Origin: Bacillota bacterium
GTDB taxonomy: Bacteria > Bacillota_I > Bacilli_A > RF39 > UBA660
Assembly: GCA_015059245.1 (NCBI GenBank)
Contig: SVAU01000006.1
Span: forward strand, 1 to 64,000
Length of the DNA: 64,000 nt
Direction of reading: 5' to 3'
Shown: positions 50,602 to 60,282 of the stretch, in pieces
Position numbering within the stretch: the stretch's first letter is position 1
How the letters are laid out: each line of letters opens with the position of its first letter
Notes under the pieces: model-generated
What the model saw: only the letters and a program-made list of their open reading frames with translations
What the model was told of the DNA's origin: nothing
Database searches by the model: none
Made by a program: the position numbers and the translations under genes

Positions 50602-52825
50602 ATATAGATTTTTTTTGTTTCATTTTTTTATTATGTATTTTGGCTAAGTATTCTCCTAAGAATCTTAGTATTTCATGACCTTCTTCATATGATTTATCAT
50701 CTAAGTTGTCTTCTTTTAATGATAGTTCTATAGCCATGTATCTTTCTATTAGTTTATCTTCATTTAAGATATATCCTTCATCAGATATTATTGCTAGCAT
50801 AGGATACTCTTCTGCTAGACTCTCTAGTCTTGGACCACCCAGTAATTCATTTACTAAATCTATAAGAGATGTCTTTTCTGAATCTTTTTGATAACTCCAT
50901 TTTTTTCTTAACTGAGGAGCTTTTCTTTTTCTAGATAATTCTTTTGCATCTTGACTGAATGATTGCCAGTACATATCTTTTATAGCAGGGTCTACTCTTA
51001 GTAAGGATGCTGTTGATATTAATGAGTATAATTGGGCATCTAGTTCTTTGCTATCGTCTTCATAATTGTTTGTATAATATATATTTCCAAATAATGGAAT
51101 ACTATGAAGTAGGTCATCTAGTAGGAAGTATAAATCTCTTACTGTACCTACTCTTTTCATTATCTTAAATTGATAAGCGTGTCTTAGTTCATGGAATACT
51201 GCTTCTATCATAGCTATTCTATTCATAAATGATCTAATCTTTTTTCTTTTTGGAGTGTCTTCTTTATTTTCTTCTACTTCTATATAAGCATTAGTATTTA
51301 TAGTTATTTTGTTATCATTACTTGAGTAGTTACCTATTGTTACTCTTTTATCGGAACCAAATACAAATGATTTGCCTACATAAAATTCTTTTTGTACTTC
51401 TATTCCTAATTCATTACTTGTTTTATCTATTAGTTGAGATAAGAATATATTCATACAATCTGCAGGTATTGTTATGAAACCAAGTTTAGCAAAGTTTTTT
51501 AGTAGATTATCAAAGAATTGCTTATTATAGTTTTTTTCTAATAGATCACAATATATAAATGAAAAGTCTTCATTATTTTTTGTATCCATTTTTTCGGCAA
51601 TTTTCATGTACTTATTTGATACCCTATTTGCTGCTTCATTAATAGAACATTTATTGTATTCATTATCTTTATATAATGTAGATAGTATTTCTTTTTTTTC
51701 TTCTTCAGTTAATTCTATACAACTTTTTAGGAATAATACTGCTTTATCCAGAGGCATTTCCGTTAATGATATAAATTCTTTGAATGATATTTCTTCTTCA
51801 CCAATATTTAGTAAACCTTTATTTACTTCGTTTAATAAATCATGTAATTTTTTGGCGCTTAGTTTTTTTAAGATACCTCTACTAATTGATTGTTTTATAC
51901 GACATCTTAGATTTGCTATGTATTTAGCTGCTTCCTTTTTTATTTCTTCTTCTGTTGTGTTTATAATATTTGAATTTTCATCTAATATAGTTTCTTTATT
52001 ACTTATTAGTGTTCTTAAGTATTGTAGTTCGTGATTACTATATAGAGAATATAGTTTAGGGTTAGATAATATTGATATTATCATTTCATCTTTTTCATTG
52101 TTTTGAGTTGGTGTTACTATGTAACTAAATATATCTTTTGAATATTTTGGTGCGTTAGTTAGAAAGATTTCATTAGCTATTCTTTCGTTGAAGCACTTAA
52201 AGAACATAGTTCTTATTCTAGATGAAGAATCGTTTAAGAATGGTATTAAGTCTATCATTTCATCTTCTGTATATTCTTCAAGTATTTCTGCTATTATTTC
52301 TGCTTGATATTCATACATCTCATCTAGTTTTTTATCGTATGTAGATATAGAATCTAATTCTGGAGTTATTTCTTGTCTATCTAATGTTATTAAGATAGAA
52401 AATTCTTCTTTTTTCATTTTTAATAAAGTAGTACGAATATCTTCGTATGTAATAGTACCATTTGCTACTCTATGTTTAAATTCAACTATTCTTTTTATAT
52501 CTATTTCTTCTTCTGATTCATGAATTATATTAATTAAATGTTCTATAAATAGATTCTTTATTGTTATATATTGTGGTTTTATCTTATGTAATATATCTTT
52601 TAATTCACTTAGAGTAAATTCACTAATTATTTGCTTTGTTTGATTAATATATTCCTCAAATAAGTCTGATCTTATATCAATACTTCTTTGGGTATTTGAA
52701 GAAAAGTCTTGTTTTAGGAAATATATAAATTCTTTTTTTGTTAAAGAAGATATAAATCCTCTTCTTTCGTTAGGAGTTGTCTTATTAGCTTCTAGTTTTT
52801 CTATAAATTCATTTATTCTTTGCAT
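50600..52825 (-). CDS. Large protein with HExxH motif, putative metallopeptidase
   Basis: 741 aa, no signal or membrane segment. The first 480 residues are helical and acidic, rich in E, K and L with no recognised domain. A C-terminal part carries MIEAVFHELRHAYQF (HELRH near residue 545) and then KELDAQLYSLI about 40 residues on, which would supply the third ligand. Metallopeptidase activity is inferred only from this motif. AAGGAGG precedes ATG; monocistronic with extended -10 at 52853-52861. Confidence 0.65.
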   Translation of the reverse strand: MQRINEFIEKLEANKTTPNERRGFISSLTKKEFIYFLKQDFSSNTQRSIDIRSDLFEEYINQTKQIISEFTLSELKDILHKIKPQYITIKNLFIEHLINIIHESEEEIDIKRIVEFKHRVANGTITYEDIRTTLLKMKKEEFSILITLDRQEITPELDSISTYDKKLDEMYEYQAEIIAEILEEYTEDEMIDLIPFLNDSSSRIRTMFFKCFNERIANEIFLTNAPKYSKDIFSYIVTPTQNNEKDEMIISILSNPKLYSLYSNHELQYLRTLISNKETILDENSNIINTTEEEIKKEAAKYIANLRCRIKQSISRGILKKLSAKKLHDLLNEVNKGLLNIGEEEISFKEFISLTEMPLDKAVLFLKSCIELTEEEKKEILSTLYKDNEYNKCSINEAANRVSNKYMKIAEKMDTKNNEDFSFIYCDLLEKNYNKQFFDNLLKNFAKLGFITIPADCMNIFLSQLIDKTSNELGIEVQKEFYVGKSFVFGSDKRVTIGNYSSNDNKITINTNAYIEVEENKEDTPKRKKIRSFMNRIAMIEAVFHELRHAYQFKIMKRVGTVRDLYFLLDDLLHSIPLFGNIYYTNNYEDDSKELDAQLYSLISTASLLRVDPAIKDMYWQSFSQDAKELSRKRKAPQLRKKWSYQKDSEKTSLIDLVNELLGGPRLESLAEEYPMLAIISDEGYILNEDKLIERYMAIELSLKEDNLDDKSYEEGHEILRFLGEYLAKIHNKKMKQKKSI

Positions 52826-52852
52826 AAGAGTCCTCCTTACTATACTAGAATA

Positions 52853-52861
52853 ATTATAACA
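52853..52861 (-). promoter_or_regulatory. Extended -10 promoter of the 741-aa protein gene
   Basis: TGTTATAAT on the minus strand, next to the T-run of the terminator at 52862-52893. Confidence 0.6.
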
Positions 52862-52893
52862 TAAAAAAAGAATTAATTATTTAATTCTTCTTT
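52862..52893 (-). terminator. Terminator of the gene at 52873-53463
   Basis: AAGAATTAA and TTAATTCTT arms around about four bases, T7 tail on the minus strand. Confidence 0.8.
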
Positions 52894-53463
52894 TATTTTC
52901 TTTATTTCTTCTTTAGTAAATTGTTTTTTATTATATTTAATAATTAATTCATTATCTATACATATACTTAATGAATGTTTTACGCTATTAGGTTTATCAA
53001 TAGTATGATAATTAAATTGATGTATTATTATTCTTTCAGGATCATTATCTCTTAAGAATAACTTTATTGTTTTTAATGTTACTTTAGGTAGCATTATACT
53101 GTATTCATCTTTTCTTTTTGTTTCTCTTGAACCTGGAAATAATTTTTTTGCTCTAGAAAGTATTATTTCATCTTTAGTATTTATTGCTACTATAGTATTA
53201 GTGTTTTCTAAATCAAATATTTCATATAATTTTATTATTGTATGCTTTTTATCTTTAATCTTTATTTTTATTTGATTAGATTTAGATAGTATTTCTACTA
53301 TAATTCTTAATATAATAGCTATAGCAAAAATACTTATATATACTGTTATAGCTATATTTGTTGGTAATAGTACATATATTAATATTGTTACTAGTAAGAC
53401 AATAAATAAGAATATAAATATAAAATACTTATTTAAAAATTTTTTAATATTACTTAAACTCAT
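52873..53463 (-). CDS. Membrane protein of unknown function
   Basis: 196 aa from ATG at 53463, which lies inside the end of the upstream gene. Two hydrophobic helices (about 12-55) followed by a soluble domain with EIFDLENTNTIVAINTKDEIILSR in part and NKKQFTKEEIKKI at the end. No family recognised. Co-transcribed with the cysteine-rich membrane protein gene upstream. Confidence 0.6.
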   Translation of the reverse strand: MSLSNIKKFLNKYFIFIFLFIVLLVTILIYVLLPTNIAITVYISIFAIAIILRIIVEILSKSNQIKIKIKDKKHTIIKLYEIFDLENTNTIVAINTKDEIILSRAKKLFPGSRETKRKDEYSIMLPKVTLKTIKLFLRDNDPERIIIHQFNYHTIDKPNSVKHSLSICIDNELIIKYNKKQFTKEEIKKIKEELNN

Positions 53464-54184
53464 TTTTAATATAATCCTTTTCTTTTTTATTACATTCATT
53501 ACATTTTAGATCTACTTTAATAGAAGTATATAAGTTAGATATATCAGAAATACCTAGTTTCTTTATGTCTTCAAAATCATCTAAGTATTCATAATTAATT
53601 TCTACGTTATATGAATTACTATTACATTTACATTTATGATCTTTAAATTCTTCTTTAATTATTCTTACATCATTATCTCTATCTAAGTTATAGCCGTCTA
53701 ATTCACTATTATATAACTCATATTCTGTATCACATTTATTACATGTACAATGAATAATATTAGTATCTTTTGACTTTATTTGAGTTATTTTAAAGTTATT
53801 AGAATCACAACAATTAAGTGTTGCTTTTACTTTATAAGTATAGCCATCTCTTTCTTCTTTTAGTACTTTAAGAATCTTTTTTAATCTAGTTGGTACTAAT
53901 GTTTTTTTCTTAGAATTAAGTATTTTTTTATTATTAAAATATATTAATGTAGCTATTATTAATAATACTAGGAATAATATAAATAAAATAATTGATATGA
54001 CATTTATTTCTAATGTAGAAAAGATACTTGATAACATTAATATGATAAAACTAAATATATAAATTAATGTATATCTTTTTTCTTTGTTAGATGAAGTTTT
54101 ATCATCACTTTTTATGATTGATGTAGATAATGCTATTAACATTATTATTGTAAGTATACAAAATATTATTGTTAGTACTTTCAT
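53450..54184 (-). CDS. Membrane protein with cysteine pairs, unknown function
   Basis: 244 aa. Three hydrophobic segments within the first 90 residues, then a soluble part with repeated metal-ribbon-like pairs: NCCDSN, CTCNKCDTEYEL, HKCKCNS and CNECNKKEKDY. The cysteine pattern suggests two zinc sites. Overlaps the next gene by 14 bases. No family recognised. Confidence 0.62.
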   Translation of the reverse strand: MKVLTIIFCILTIIMLIALSTSIIKSDDKTSSNKEKRYTLIYIFSFIILMLSSIFSTLEINVISIILFILFLVLLIIATLIYFNNKKILNSKKKTLVPTRLKKILKVLKEERDGYTYKVKATLNCCDSNNFKITQIKSKDTNIIHCTCNKCDTEYELYNSELDGYNLDRDNDVRIIKEEFKDHKCKCNSNSYNVEINYEYLDDFEDIKKLGISDISNLYTSIKVDLKCNECNKKEKDYIKNEFK

Positions 54185-54230
54185 GTATTCACCTTCTTGT
54201 ATAAATATTATAACTTATAATTTATAATTG

Positions 54231-54239
54231 TGCTATAAT
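54231..54239 (+). promoter_or_regulatory. Extended -10 promoter of map
   Basis: TGCTATAAT on plus, 24 bases before the map ATG. On minus an AGTTATAAT-type -10 serves the divergent gene at 54184. Confidence 0.6.
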
Positions 54240-54263
54240 AATACATGAATTGGGGATGAATTT

Positions 54264-55043
54264 ATGATAGTTACTAGAACAGAAGATGAAATAGAAAAAT
54301 TAAGAGAAGCTGGGAAAGTTGTGGGTTTATGTCATAAGTATTTACAACAATTTTTAAAACCTGGTATTACTACTAAAGAATTAGATAATCTTGCTAAGAA
54401 GTTTATTGAAAGTAAAGGTTGTACTTGTTCTTTTGAAGGATTATATGGGTTTCCTGGATGTATATGTATAAGTATTAATGATGAAGTTGTTCATGGTATA
54501 CCTGGACCTAGAACAATTAAAAATGGAGATATAGTAAAACTTGATATTGGTGCTTGCTATAAAGGTTATCATGGAGACTCTGCATGGAGTTATATAGTTG
54601 GTGATGCTAATCCAAGAGATGTTAAGTTACTTGAAAGAACTGAAGCTGCTTTAATGGCCGGATTAGAAGCTATTAAAGATGGTTGTACTGTTGGAGATAT
54701 TGGTCATGCTGTACAAAAAGTTGCTAATAAATATAACTTAGGTATTGTAAGAGAATTAGTTGGTCATGGTGTTGGTGATAAAGTTCATCTAGCTCCTGAT
54801 GTACCTAACTTTGGTGTAGAACATAGAGGTCCAGTACTTCATACTGGTAATGTTATTGCTGTTGAACCAATGCTTAATTTAGGTACTCCACATATCTATA
54901 TGTTAGATGATGATTGGACTATAGTTACTGATGATAGTGAAAATAGTGCACACTTTGAACATACTGTATTAGTTACAGATAATGGATATGAAATACTTAC
55001 TCGTAGAGATATAGAATTAGATCCAGAAGATATAGTTAAATAA
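54264..55043 (+). CDS. map: Methionine aminopeptidase, type I
   Basis: 259 aa. Removes initiator methionine. Metal ligands are placed as in the family: KLDIGACYKGYHGDSAWSY (first Asp pair), GHGVG with the catalytic His, AVEPMLNLG and the final HFEHTVLVT. GGGGATG precedes ATG. Own promoter and terminator; one of few plus-strand genes, beside pyk. Confidence 0.95.
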   Translation: MIVTRTEDEIEKLREAGKVVGLCHKYLQQFLKPGITTKELDNLAKKFIESKGCTCSFEGLYGFPGCICISINDEVVHGIPGPRTIKNGDIVKLDIGACYKGYHGDSAWSYIVGDANPRDVKLLERTEAALMAGLEAIKDGCTVGDIGHAVQKVANKYNLGIVRELVGHGVGDKVHLAPDVPNFGVEHRGPVLHTGNVIAVEPMLNLGTPHIYMLDDDWTIVTDDSENSAHFEHTVLVTDNGYEILTRRDIELDPEDIVK

Positions 55044-55070
55044 GTAGATATAAAATCTACTTTTTTTATG
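55043..55070 (+). terminator. map terminator
   Basis: AGTAGAT and ATCTACT arms around five bases, followed by T7 on plus. Confidence 0.85.
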
Positions 55071-55078
55071 GAAAATAT

Positions 55079-55107
55079 AGACAAAATATAGAAATAATGC
55101 TATTATT
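55079..55107 (+). promoter_or_regulatory. pyk promoter
   Basis: -35 TAGACA (55079-55084), 17-base spacer, -10 TATTAT (55102-55107) with a TG extension at 55099-55100. Confidence 0.65.
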
Positions 55108-55140
55108 AGTGGGTTCGTTTTGAAAGGGGATTAAAAATTT

Positions 55141-56556
55141 ATGAAAAAAACAAAGATAATTTGTAGTATTGGTCCTTCTACACAAAGTTGGGAAAACTTT
55201 AAAGGTATTGTAGAGGCTGGTATGAATGTAGCGAGAATTAACTTCTCTCATGCTACTATAGAAGAAAGAAAAATGGATGAAGAATTAGTTAAAAGAGCTA
55301 ATAGAGAGTTAGGTGCTAATATTGGTATACTTTATGATACTAAAGGACCTGATTTAAGAACTTGTTCTTTTGTTGATGATAAGATTGAACTAGTTAAAGG
55401 AGAAACTATTAGAATAGAAGAATCTGATGGTGAAGATAGACATGATGGTACTAAAGATAAAATAACTCTTAACTACCCTAATGTTTTAAAAGATTTACAA
55501 GTAGGTTCTACTATACTAGTTGATGATGGATTCTATAAACTTATTGTTACTAGTAAAGATGATAATGGTGTTACTTGTGAAATACAAAACAGTGGTACTA
55601 TTAAATCTCGTAGAGGTGTTTGTTTACCAGGTATTAAGTTAGATGTTCCATACATAAGTGAAAAAGATAAAGAAGATATTAAATATGCTTGCGAAAATGA
55701 TGGAGATTATTTAGCAATATCTTTCGTTAATAGTGCTGATGATGTTAATGCTGTTAGAGATTTATGTAAAGAATATGGTAGACCTGATATGCCTATTATA
55801 TCTAAAGTAGAAACTCAATATGCAATGGATAACTTAGAAGAAATTGTTGAAGCTTCTGATTATATAATGGTTGCTCGTGGAGATTTAGGAATTGAAACTG
55901 GTGTAGAAAACTTACCTTTATATCAACAAATGATGATTGATACTTGCCATGCTTATGGTAAAGGAGTTATCATGGCTACACAAATGATGTATTCTATGAA
56001 AACTAATATAAGACCTACTAATGCTGAAGTTACTGATGTAGCTAATGCTGTTATAGCTGGTTGTGATGCTATTATGACAAGTGATGAAACTACTATAGGT
56101 AATTATCCTGTTGAAACAATTGAAACTATGTCTAGAATATGTGAAAATGTAGAACAAGTAACTAAGTATAATCTAGATGAATTTAGATTAAGTGGTACTG
56201 CTATACATAATACTATTGCTAGATGTGCTGTAGATGCTTCTTCTGATTTACCTATTAAAGCTATAGTTGCTTCTACATTAACCGGTAGAACTGCATTAGA
56301 TTTATCTTCTTTAAGACCAGAATCATTTATTATAGCTACTGTTACTGATGAAAAAATAGCTCGTAAGTTAGCTTTAAAATGGGGAGTTTATACTAAGTTA
56401 GTTCCTATGTATAGTGATACTGATGATATAGTACGTGAAGGATCTAAAGCTGCTAAAGAAGTATTAAATCTTAATAATGATGATTTAGTTTGTGTTATTG
56501 GTGGTTTCCCATTAGATGCTCATACTAATTTCTTAAAAATAGATAAAGTAAAATAA
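55141..56556 (+). CDS. pyk: Pyruvate kinase
   Basis: 471 aa. Final ATP-forming step of glycolysis. Begins KTKIICSIGPSTQSWE and carries NVARINFSHAT, LYDTKGPDLRT, the active-site block IISKVETQYAM, MVARGDLGIE and ATQMMYSM with the catalytic lysine/threonine environment intact. The effector domain (about 350-471) is normal in length with no extra C-terminal PEP-utiliser domain. AAAGGGGATT precedes ATG. Confidence 0.97.
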   Translation: MKKTKIICSIGPSTQSWENFKGIVEAGMNVARINFSHATIEERKMDEELVKRANRELGANIGILYDTKGPDLRTCSFVDDKIELVKGETIRIEESDGEDRHDGTKDKITLNYPNVLKDLQVGSTILVDDGFYKLIVTSKDDNGVTCEIQNSGTIKSRRGVCLPGIKLDVPYISEKDKEDIKYACENDGDYLAISFVNSADDVNAVRDLCKEYGRPDMPIISKVETQYAMDNLEEIVEASDYIMVARGDLGIETGVENLPLYQQMMIDTCHAYGKGVIMATQMMYSMKTNIRPTNAEVTDVANAVIAGCDAIMTSDETTIGNYPVETIETMSRICENVEQVTKYNLDEFRLSGTAIHNTIARCAVDASSDLPIKAIVASTLTGRTALDLSSLRPESFIIATVTDEKIARKLALKWGVYTKLVPMYSDTDDIVREGSKAAKEVLNLNNDDLVCVIGGFPLDAHTNFLKIDKVK

Positions 56557-56583
56557 AAAAGATTCTTATGAATCTTTTTTTGT
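56553..56583 (+). terminator. Bidirectional terminator between pyk and the SH3 protein gene
   Basis: AAAAAAGATTC and GAATCTTTTTT arms with a four-base loop; T-runs on both strands serve both convergent genes. Confidence 0.85.
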
Positions 56584-57777
56584 TTGTGTATTACCTTTTT
56601 TTATTTCAGTTACTATATTTGTATCGTTTTCCATTTGTTCTTGGATAACTTCTATAATAGTTGTTTCTGATTTCTTAGTATAATTAACTATTTTATTATC
56701 ACCTATTATAAGTAATGGAATAGATTCTTCTATATCAAAGTGTTTTAGTACTTGGTTATATATTTCTTTAGTATATTCATCTTCTAAGTCTTGATATTTT
56801 ATTAAGAATGCTTTAGCAGTACTTCTTTGATATTTTATTAGGAATTCCATTAAGTAACCACAATCTTGGTTATCTTTAGTACAGAATACATTTACTACTA
56901 GTTTATTACTAAATAATTCTTTAATATAAGGTTCTTGTTTAGGAGATGCTATATATCCTTTTTTACCTTTATAGTTTATTTTGTACCATATATGGTTTTC
57001 AGTATTGGATATATCTAGAACATTATATATATCTCCTTTATTAACTGTTCCTAGTACTTCACCTTCTATATTAGATGATGATCTAATATTAATGTAATCA
57101 TTTATTACTTCTATTTGGAAATCACTATTAGCTTGGATAATAGTTTCTTTATATATATCATTATTGTTCTTAGTTAATATTATTATGATAGATATTAATT
57201 CTATTATAAGAATAGATATAGTTATAATTGTTTTTAATTTAGTTATAGTTGGTTTGTTATTTAGTTCTTCTACTTTATTATTTTTATTTTGATATATAGA
57301 TTCTTTTTCTTTAGATATTTCTATTTCTTCTTCTACTATATGATATTTAATAGGTAGTAATAGTAATATAGTGTTTATTGCTATTATAAGATAGTATGAT
57401 ATACCTACTCTAAGATTATTAGAATATAGATTAAAGAATAGTAATATACTTATTATTATATTTATTAAATAGCCTGTTTTAGATATAGTACGTAGTCTTT
57501 TTGATAGATTAGATAGAATTGCTGATATACATGCTATATTAAGTATTAATGTAGGATATATATCTATAAATTCATAATAATATGTACTAGTAGTTGCTTG
57601 TTGTAATGTTAGTGATCCTCTTATAGTATTTAGAAATATTAAATTAGAAGATGTTATTCCAATAAGTGCTATAAATAATATTATTGTAGTTATTATAGAT
57701 ATTGGATGTGATGATAGTCTTTTTACATTAAAAATAATTGTTTCTGGTTCTTTATTATCTTTAGTTTTATTTTTCAT
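56566..57777 (-). CDS. Membrane protein with SH3 and thioredoxin-like domains
   Basis: 403 aa. Four or five hydrophobic segments (about 25-150 and 180-200), then an outward bacterial SH3b domain (VINDYINIRSSSNIEGEVLG to KGKKGYIA, about 220-280), and a C-terminal thioredoxin-like fold (KLVVNVFCTKDNQDCGYLMEFL, then IPLLIIGDNK with the cis-proline). Cysteines are spaced CX5C, not CXXC, so redox activity is doubtful. Lies beside the division cluster; may sense or handle wall material (inference). Confidence 0.72.
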   Translation of the reverse strand: MKNKTKDNKEPETIIFNVKRLSSHPISIITTIILFIALIGITSSNLIFLNTIRGSLTLQQATTSTYYYEFIDIYPTLILNIACISAILSNLSKRLRTISKTGYLINIIISILLFFNLYSNNLRVGISYYLIIAINTILLLLPIKYHIVEEEIEISKEKESIYQNKNNKVEELNNKPTITKLKTIITISILIIELISIIIILTKNNNDIYKETIIQANSDFQIEVINDYINIRSSSNIEGEVLGTVNKGDIYNVLDISNTENHIWYKINYKGKKGYIASPKQEPYIKELFSNKLVVNVFCTKDNQDCGYLMEFLIKYQRSTAKAFLIKYQDLEDEYTKEIYNQVLKHFDIEESIPLLIIGDNKIVNYTKKSETTIIEVIQEQMENDTNIVTEIKKGNTQTKKDS

Positions 57778-57823
57778 GTTATCACCACTTTTCTTATATT
57801 ATTATAATATATTTTTTTAATTT

Positions 57824-57858
57824 AAAATAGAGATTACTCTAATGTAATCTCTATTTTT
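57824..57858 (-). terminator. Division-cluster terminator
   Basis: A 13-bp perfect stem AAATAGAGATTAC/GTAATCTCTATTT with T-run on the minus strand, overlapping the PBP stop. Confidence 0.85.
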
Positions 57859-59948
57859 GTATCTTTTGTTATTAGAGTGTCTGGTGCAATAGATGTTTTA
57901 GTTACTATACCATTACCTGTAATAGTGTATTCTATATCTAATAACTTACATAGTGTTATTACTTCACTACTACTCCATCCTATTACATTTGGCATTTTAT
58001 ATTCAGAATCATTTGTAAGTAAGAATAGTTTATTTCCTACTAATACTTTACTTCCTTTTTCTGGATATTGATTAATTATATATTTTCCATTACCTAGTTT
58101 AATTACTGTTATACCTTGTTTTTTTAGTTTATCTTCAGTAGTTATTGTTTCTGTACTAATGAAGTTATCTAATGTAATTATTTTAGTTGTATCTATTTGT
58201 TCTACTGTAGATCCTATATTTTTATATTTAGCTATTTCTTCTACTATTTTAGTAGTCATGTTAGCTACTCCTCTAAAGTTTCCTTGTAGTTTTTTTACTG
58301 ATACATATACTACGTATTGAGGGTCTTCATATGGGAATACTCCAGCAAAACTTTTTATGTAATCGTAGTATCCTGTTAAGTATTTACCATTAGGACCAGG
58401 TATTTGAGCTGTACCTGTTTTACCTACGATAGTTACTTCTTTTGAACGGAAGAATTTACCATCTGTAGGTCCTTTATATACTACATCATACATTAATTCT
58501 AATATTTTTTTAGTATTTGCTTCTGAGGCTTTTCTTCCTAATTCAGTTCTTTCGTGTTGGTATGTTACTTCGCCTGTTTCACTGTTTACTATCTTTTCTA
58601 CTATATATGGTTGAACTGCTATTCCACCATTTGCTAATAGAGATAGAGCTTGTAAGTTTTGGATAGGCGTTGTTGTTATACCTTGACCGAATGAAGCTGT
58701 TGCTACTTCTGTTTTATAGGTAAAGTCTATGTCTCCTGATAATTCTCCTGGTAGTGTTATACCAGTTTTTTTACCGAATCCAAGACTTGCATAGTAGTTA
58801 TATAGTTTTTCTCTACCTACATCTAATGCTAGTGTAGTTGCTGCTACGTTTGATGAGTTAGCAAAACCTGTATCAAATGTAATAGTTCCCCAACCTCTAC
58901 CGTTAAAGTCTTTAATAATAGCATCATCTACACGTAATGTACCTGATTTATATTTTTTTGAACCATCATATTTACCATTTTCCATAGCTGCTAGGAATGA
59001 GAAAATTTTCATTGTACTACCTGGTTCATATTGATATGAAGTTAATGGATTTAGGTAACTTGTTATTTCTAGTTCATTTAAGTTAAATGATGGAGTTGAA
59101 CCTGTTGCTAGGATTGCTCCTGTTTTAGCGTCCATTATAGATATAGTTAACCAATCCATCTTTAAATCTTGAGTTAATTCATTGATACCATTTTCAACAA
59201 ATAATTGCATTTGTGTATCTAATGTTAAGTAGATATCTTGACCTGGTTCGGCTGGTTCTATTATAGGTACTGAATGAGGCATTCTATAACCAGATGCATC
59301 TCTTTCATATTCTGTATATCCATCTTTACCTTGTAGTTTCTTATCATAATAAGCTTCTATTCCCATTTCTCCTACTATAGGGCCATCATCTTTACTACGT
59401 GCATAACCTATAATATATGGGGCTAATGAACTATTAGGATAGAATCTTTTTGTTCCTTCTATGAAGTCTATACCTGGTAGACCTAAGGCTTCTATTTGAT
59501 TTTTAGTTATTGTATTTATATTAAGACTGTAGATACCAAATTGTACTTGGTATTTTTTTTGAGCTACTCCATAGTTTAATCTATCGAGTAAATATTCTCT
59601 ATCGGCATTTAATACTTTTGCTAAAGCTGTTGCTGTACCTTCTTTATCTACTACATGATGAGGATTATCTGGATCTGTTGTTCTAGATTCTGATAGATAT
59701 GCTATTAGTGTATAAGAGTTTACTGAGTGAGCTAATATCTCATTATTTGATGAATATATAGTTCCTCTTTTTGCTTTTAATACTTCTTTAGTAGTATTTC
59801 TATTTTTAGTAAATTCTGTTAAGTTTATTCCATCTGTTTTTTCTTGTAATGATATCATTGAAAGTTTTATTACAATAGAAAAAAAAGAAACAACAAGTAC
59901 AATAAACATCCATATATTTACATTTATTGTAGTGTTCTTTCTTTTCAT
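57834..59948 (-). CDS. Class B penicillin-binding protein (FtsI/PBP2-like) with PASTA domain
   Basis: 704 aa from ATG at 59948 (GGAG nine bases upstream). N-terminal membrane anchor (15-33), dimerisation domain, then the transpeptidase with STMKIF (catalytic Ser), SSNVA (SxN) and KTGTAQ (KTG). A C-terminal PASTA repeat (YKMPNVIGWSSSEVI to the end) follows. Its place after ftsL points to septal cross-linking at division. Called FtsI-like by context; elongation PBP2 is the alternative. Confidence 0.93.
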   Translation of the reverse strand: MKRKNTTINVNIWMFIVLVVSFFSIVIKLSMISLQEKTDGINLTEFTKNRNTTKEVLKAKRGTIYSSNNEILAHSVNSYTLIAYLSESRTTDPDNPHHVVDKEGTATALAKVLNADREYLLDRLNYGVAQKKYQVQFGIYSLNINTITKNQIEALGLPGIDFIEGTKRFYPNSSLAPYIIGYARSKDDGPIVGEMGIEAYYDKKLQGKDGYTEYERDASGYRMPHSVPIIEPAEPGQDIYLTLDTQMQLFVENGINELTQDLKMDWLTISIMDAKTGAILATGSTPSFNLNELEITSYLNPLTSYQYEPGSTMKIFSFLAAMENGKYDGSKKYKSGTLRVDDAIIKDFNGRGWGTITFDTGFANSSNVAATTLALDVGREKLYNYYASLGFGKKTGITLPGELSGDIDFTYKTEVATASFGQGITTTPIQNLQALSLLANGGIAVQPYIVEKIVNSETGEVTYQHERTELGRKASEANTKKILELMYDVVYKGPTDGKFFRSKEVTIVGKTGTAQIPGPNGKYLTGYYDYIKSFAGVFPYEDPQYVVYVSVKKLQGNFRGVANMTTKIVEEIAKYKNIGSTVEQIDTTKIITLDNFISTETITTEDKLKKQGITVIKLGNGKYIINQYPEKGSKVLVGNKLFLLTNDSEYKMPNVIGWSSSEVITLCKLLDIEYTITGNGIVTKTSIAPDTLITKDTKIEITLE

Positions 59949-59965
59949 AGACATTAACTCCTTGG

Positions 59966-60277
59966 TTATTTATTTGTTACTACTTTAATGTTTCCGTTTG
60001 TATAAACTAAACCATTTTCGTTAGCAACATCTTGTATTGTGTCTAAAGAAGCAAGTTCGCTGATTTGCATTTTTAAACTTTCGTTTAAGCTTTCTTGTTC
60101 TTTGACTTCACTTTTCATTGCTTCAAGCTCAATGTTTGATTCTGATAGCATAGCTTGAGTATAAACCATAGAAACAGGAATTGCAAGTACTGTAAGAACG
60201 ATTGCAATAATAATAGACACTTCGCCTCTAAGTTTTTTTACAAATTTTTTCTTTTTTCTTGCTTCCTTATTTGCCAT
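59966..60277 (-). CDS. ftsL: FtsL-like cell division protein
   Basis: 103 aa from ATG at 60277, ten bases after AAAGGA; the upstream TTG is too close to it. Basic cytoplasmic tail (ARKKKKFVKKLRGE), one transmembrane helix (about 23-43), then an outward coiled coil (ESNIELEAMKSEVKEQESL in part) and a short end. Sequence is poorly conserved in this family; size, topology and place between rsmH and the PBP support FtsL. Confidence 0.8.
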   Translation of the reverse strand: MANKEARKKKKFVKKLRGEVSIIIAIVLTVLAIPVSMVYTQAMLSESNIELEAMKSEVKEQESLNESLKMQISELASLDTIQDVANENGLVYTNGNIKVVTNK

Positions 60278-60282
60278 ATTGG

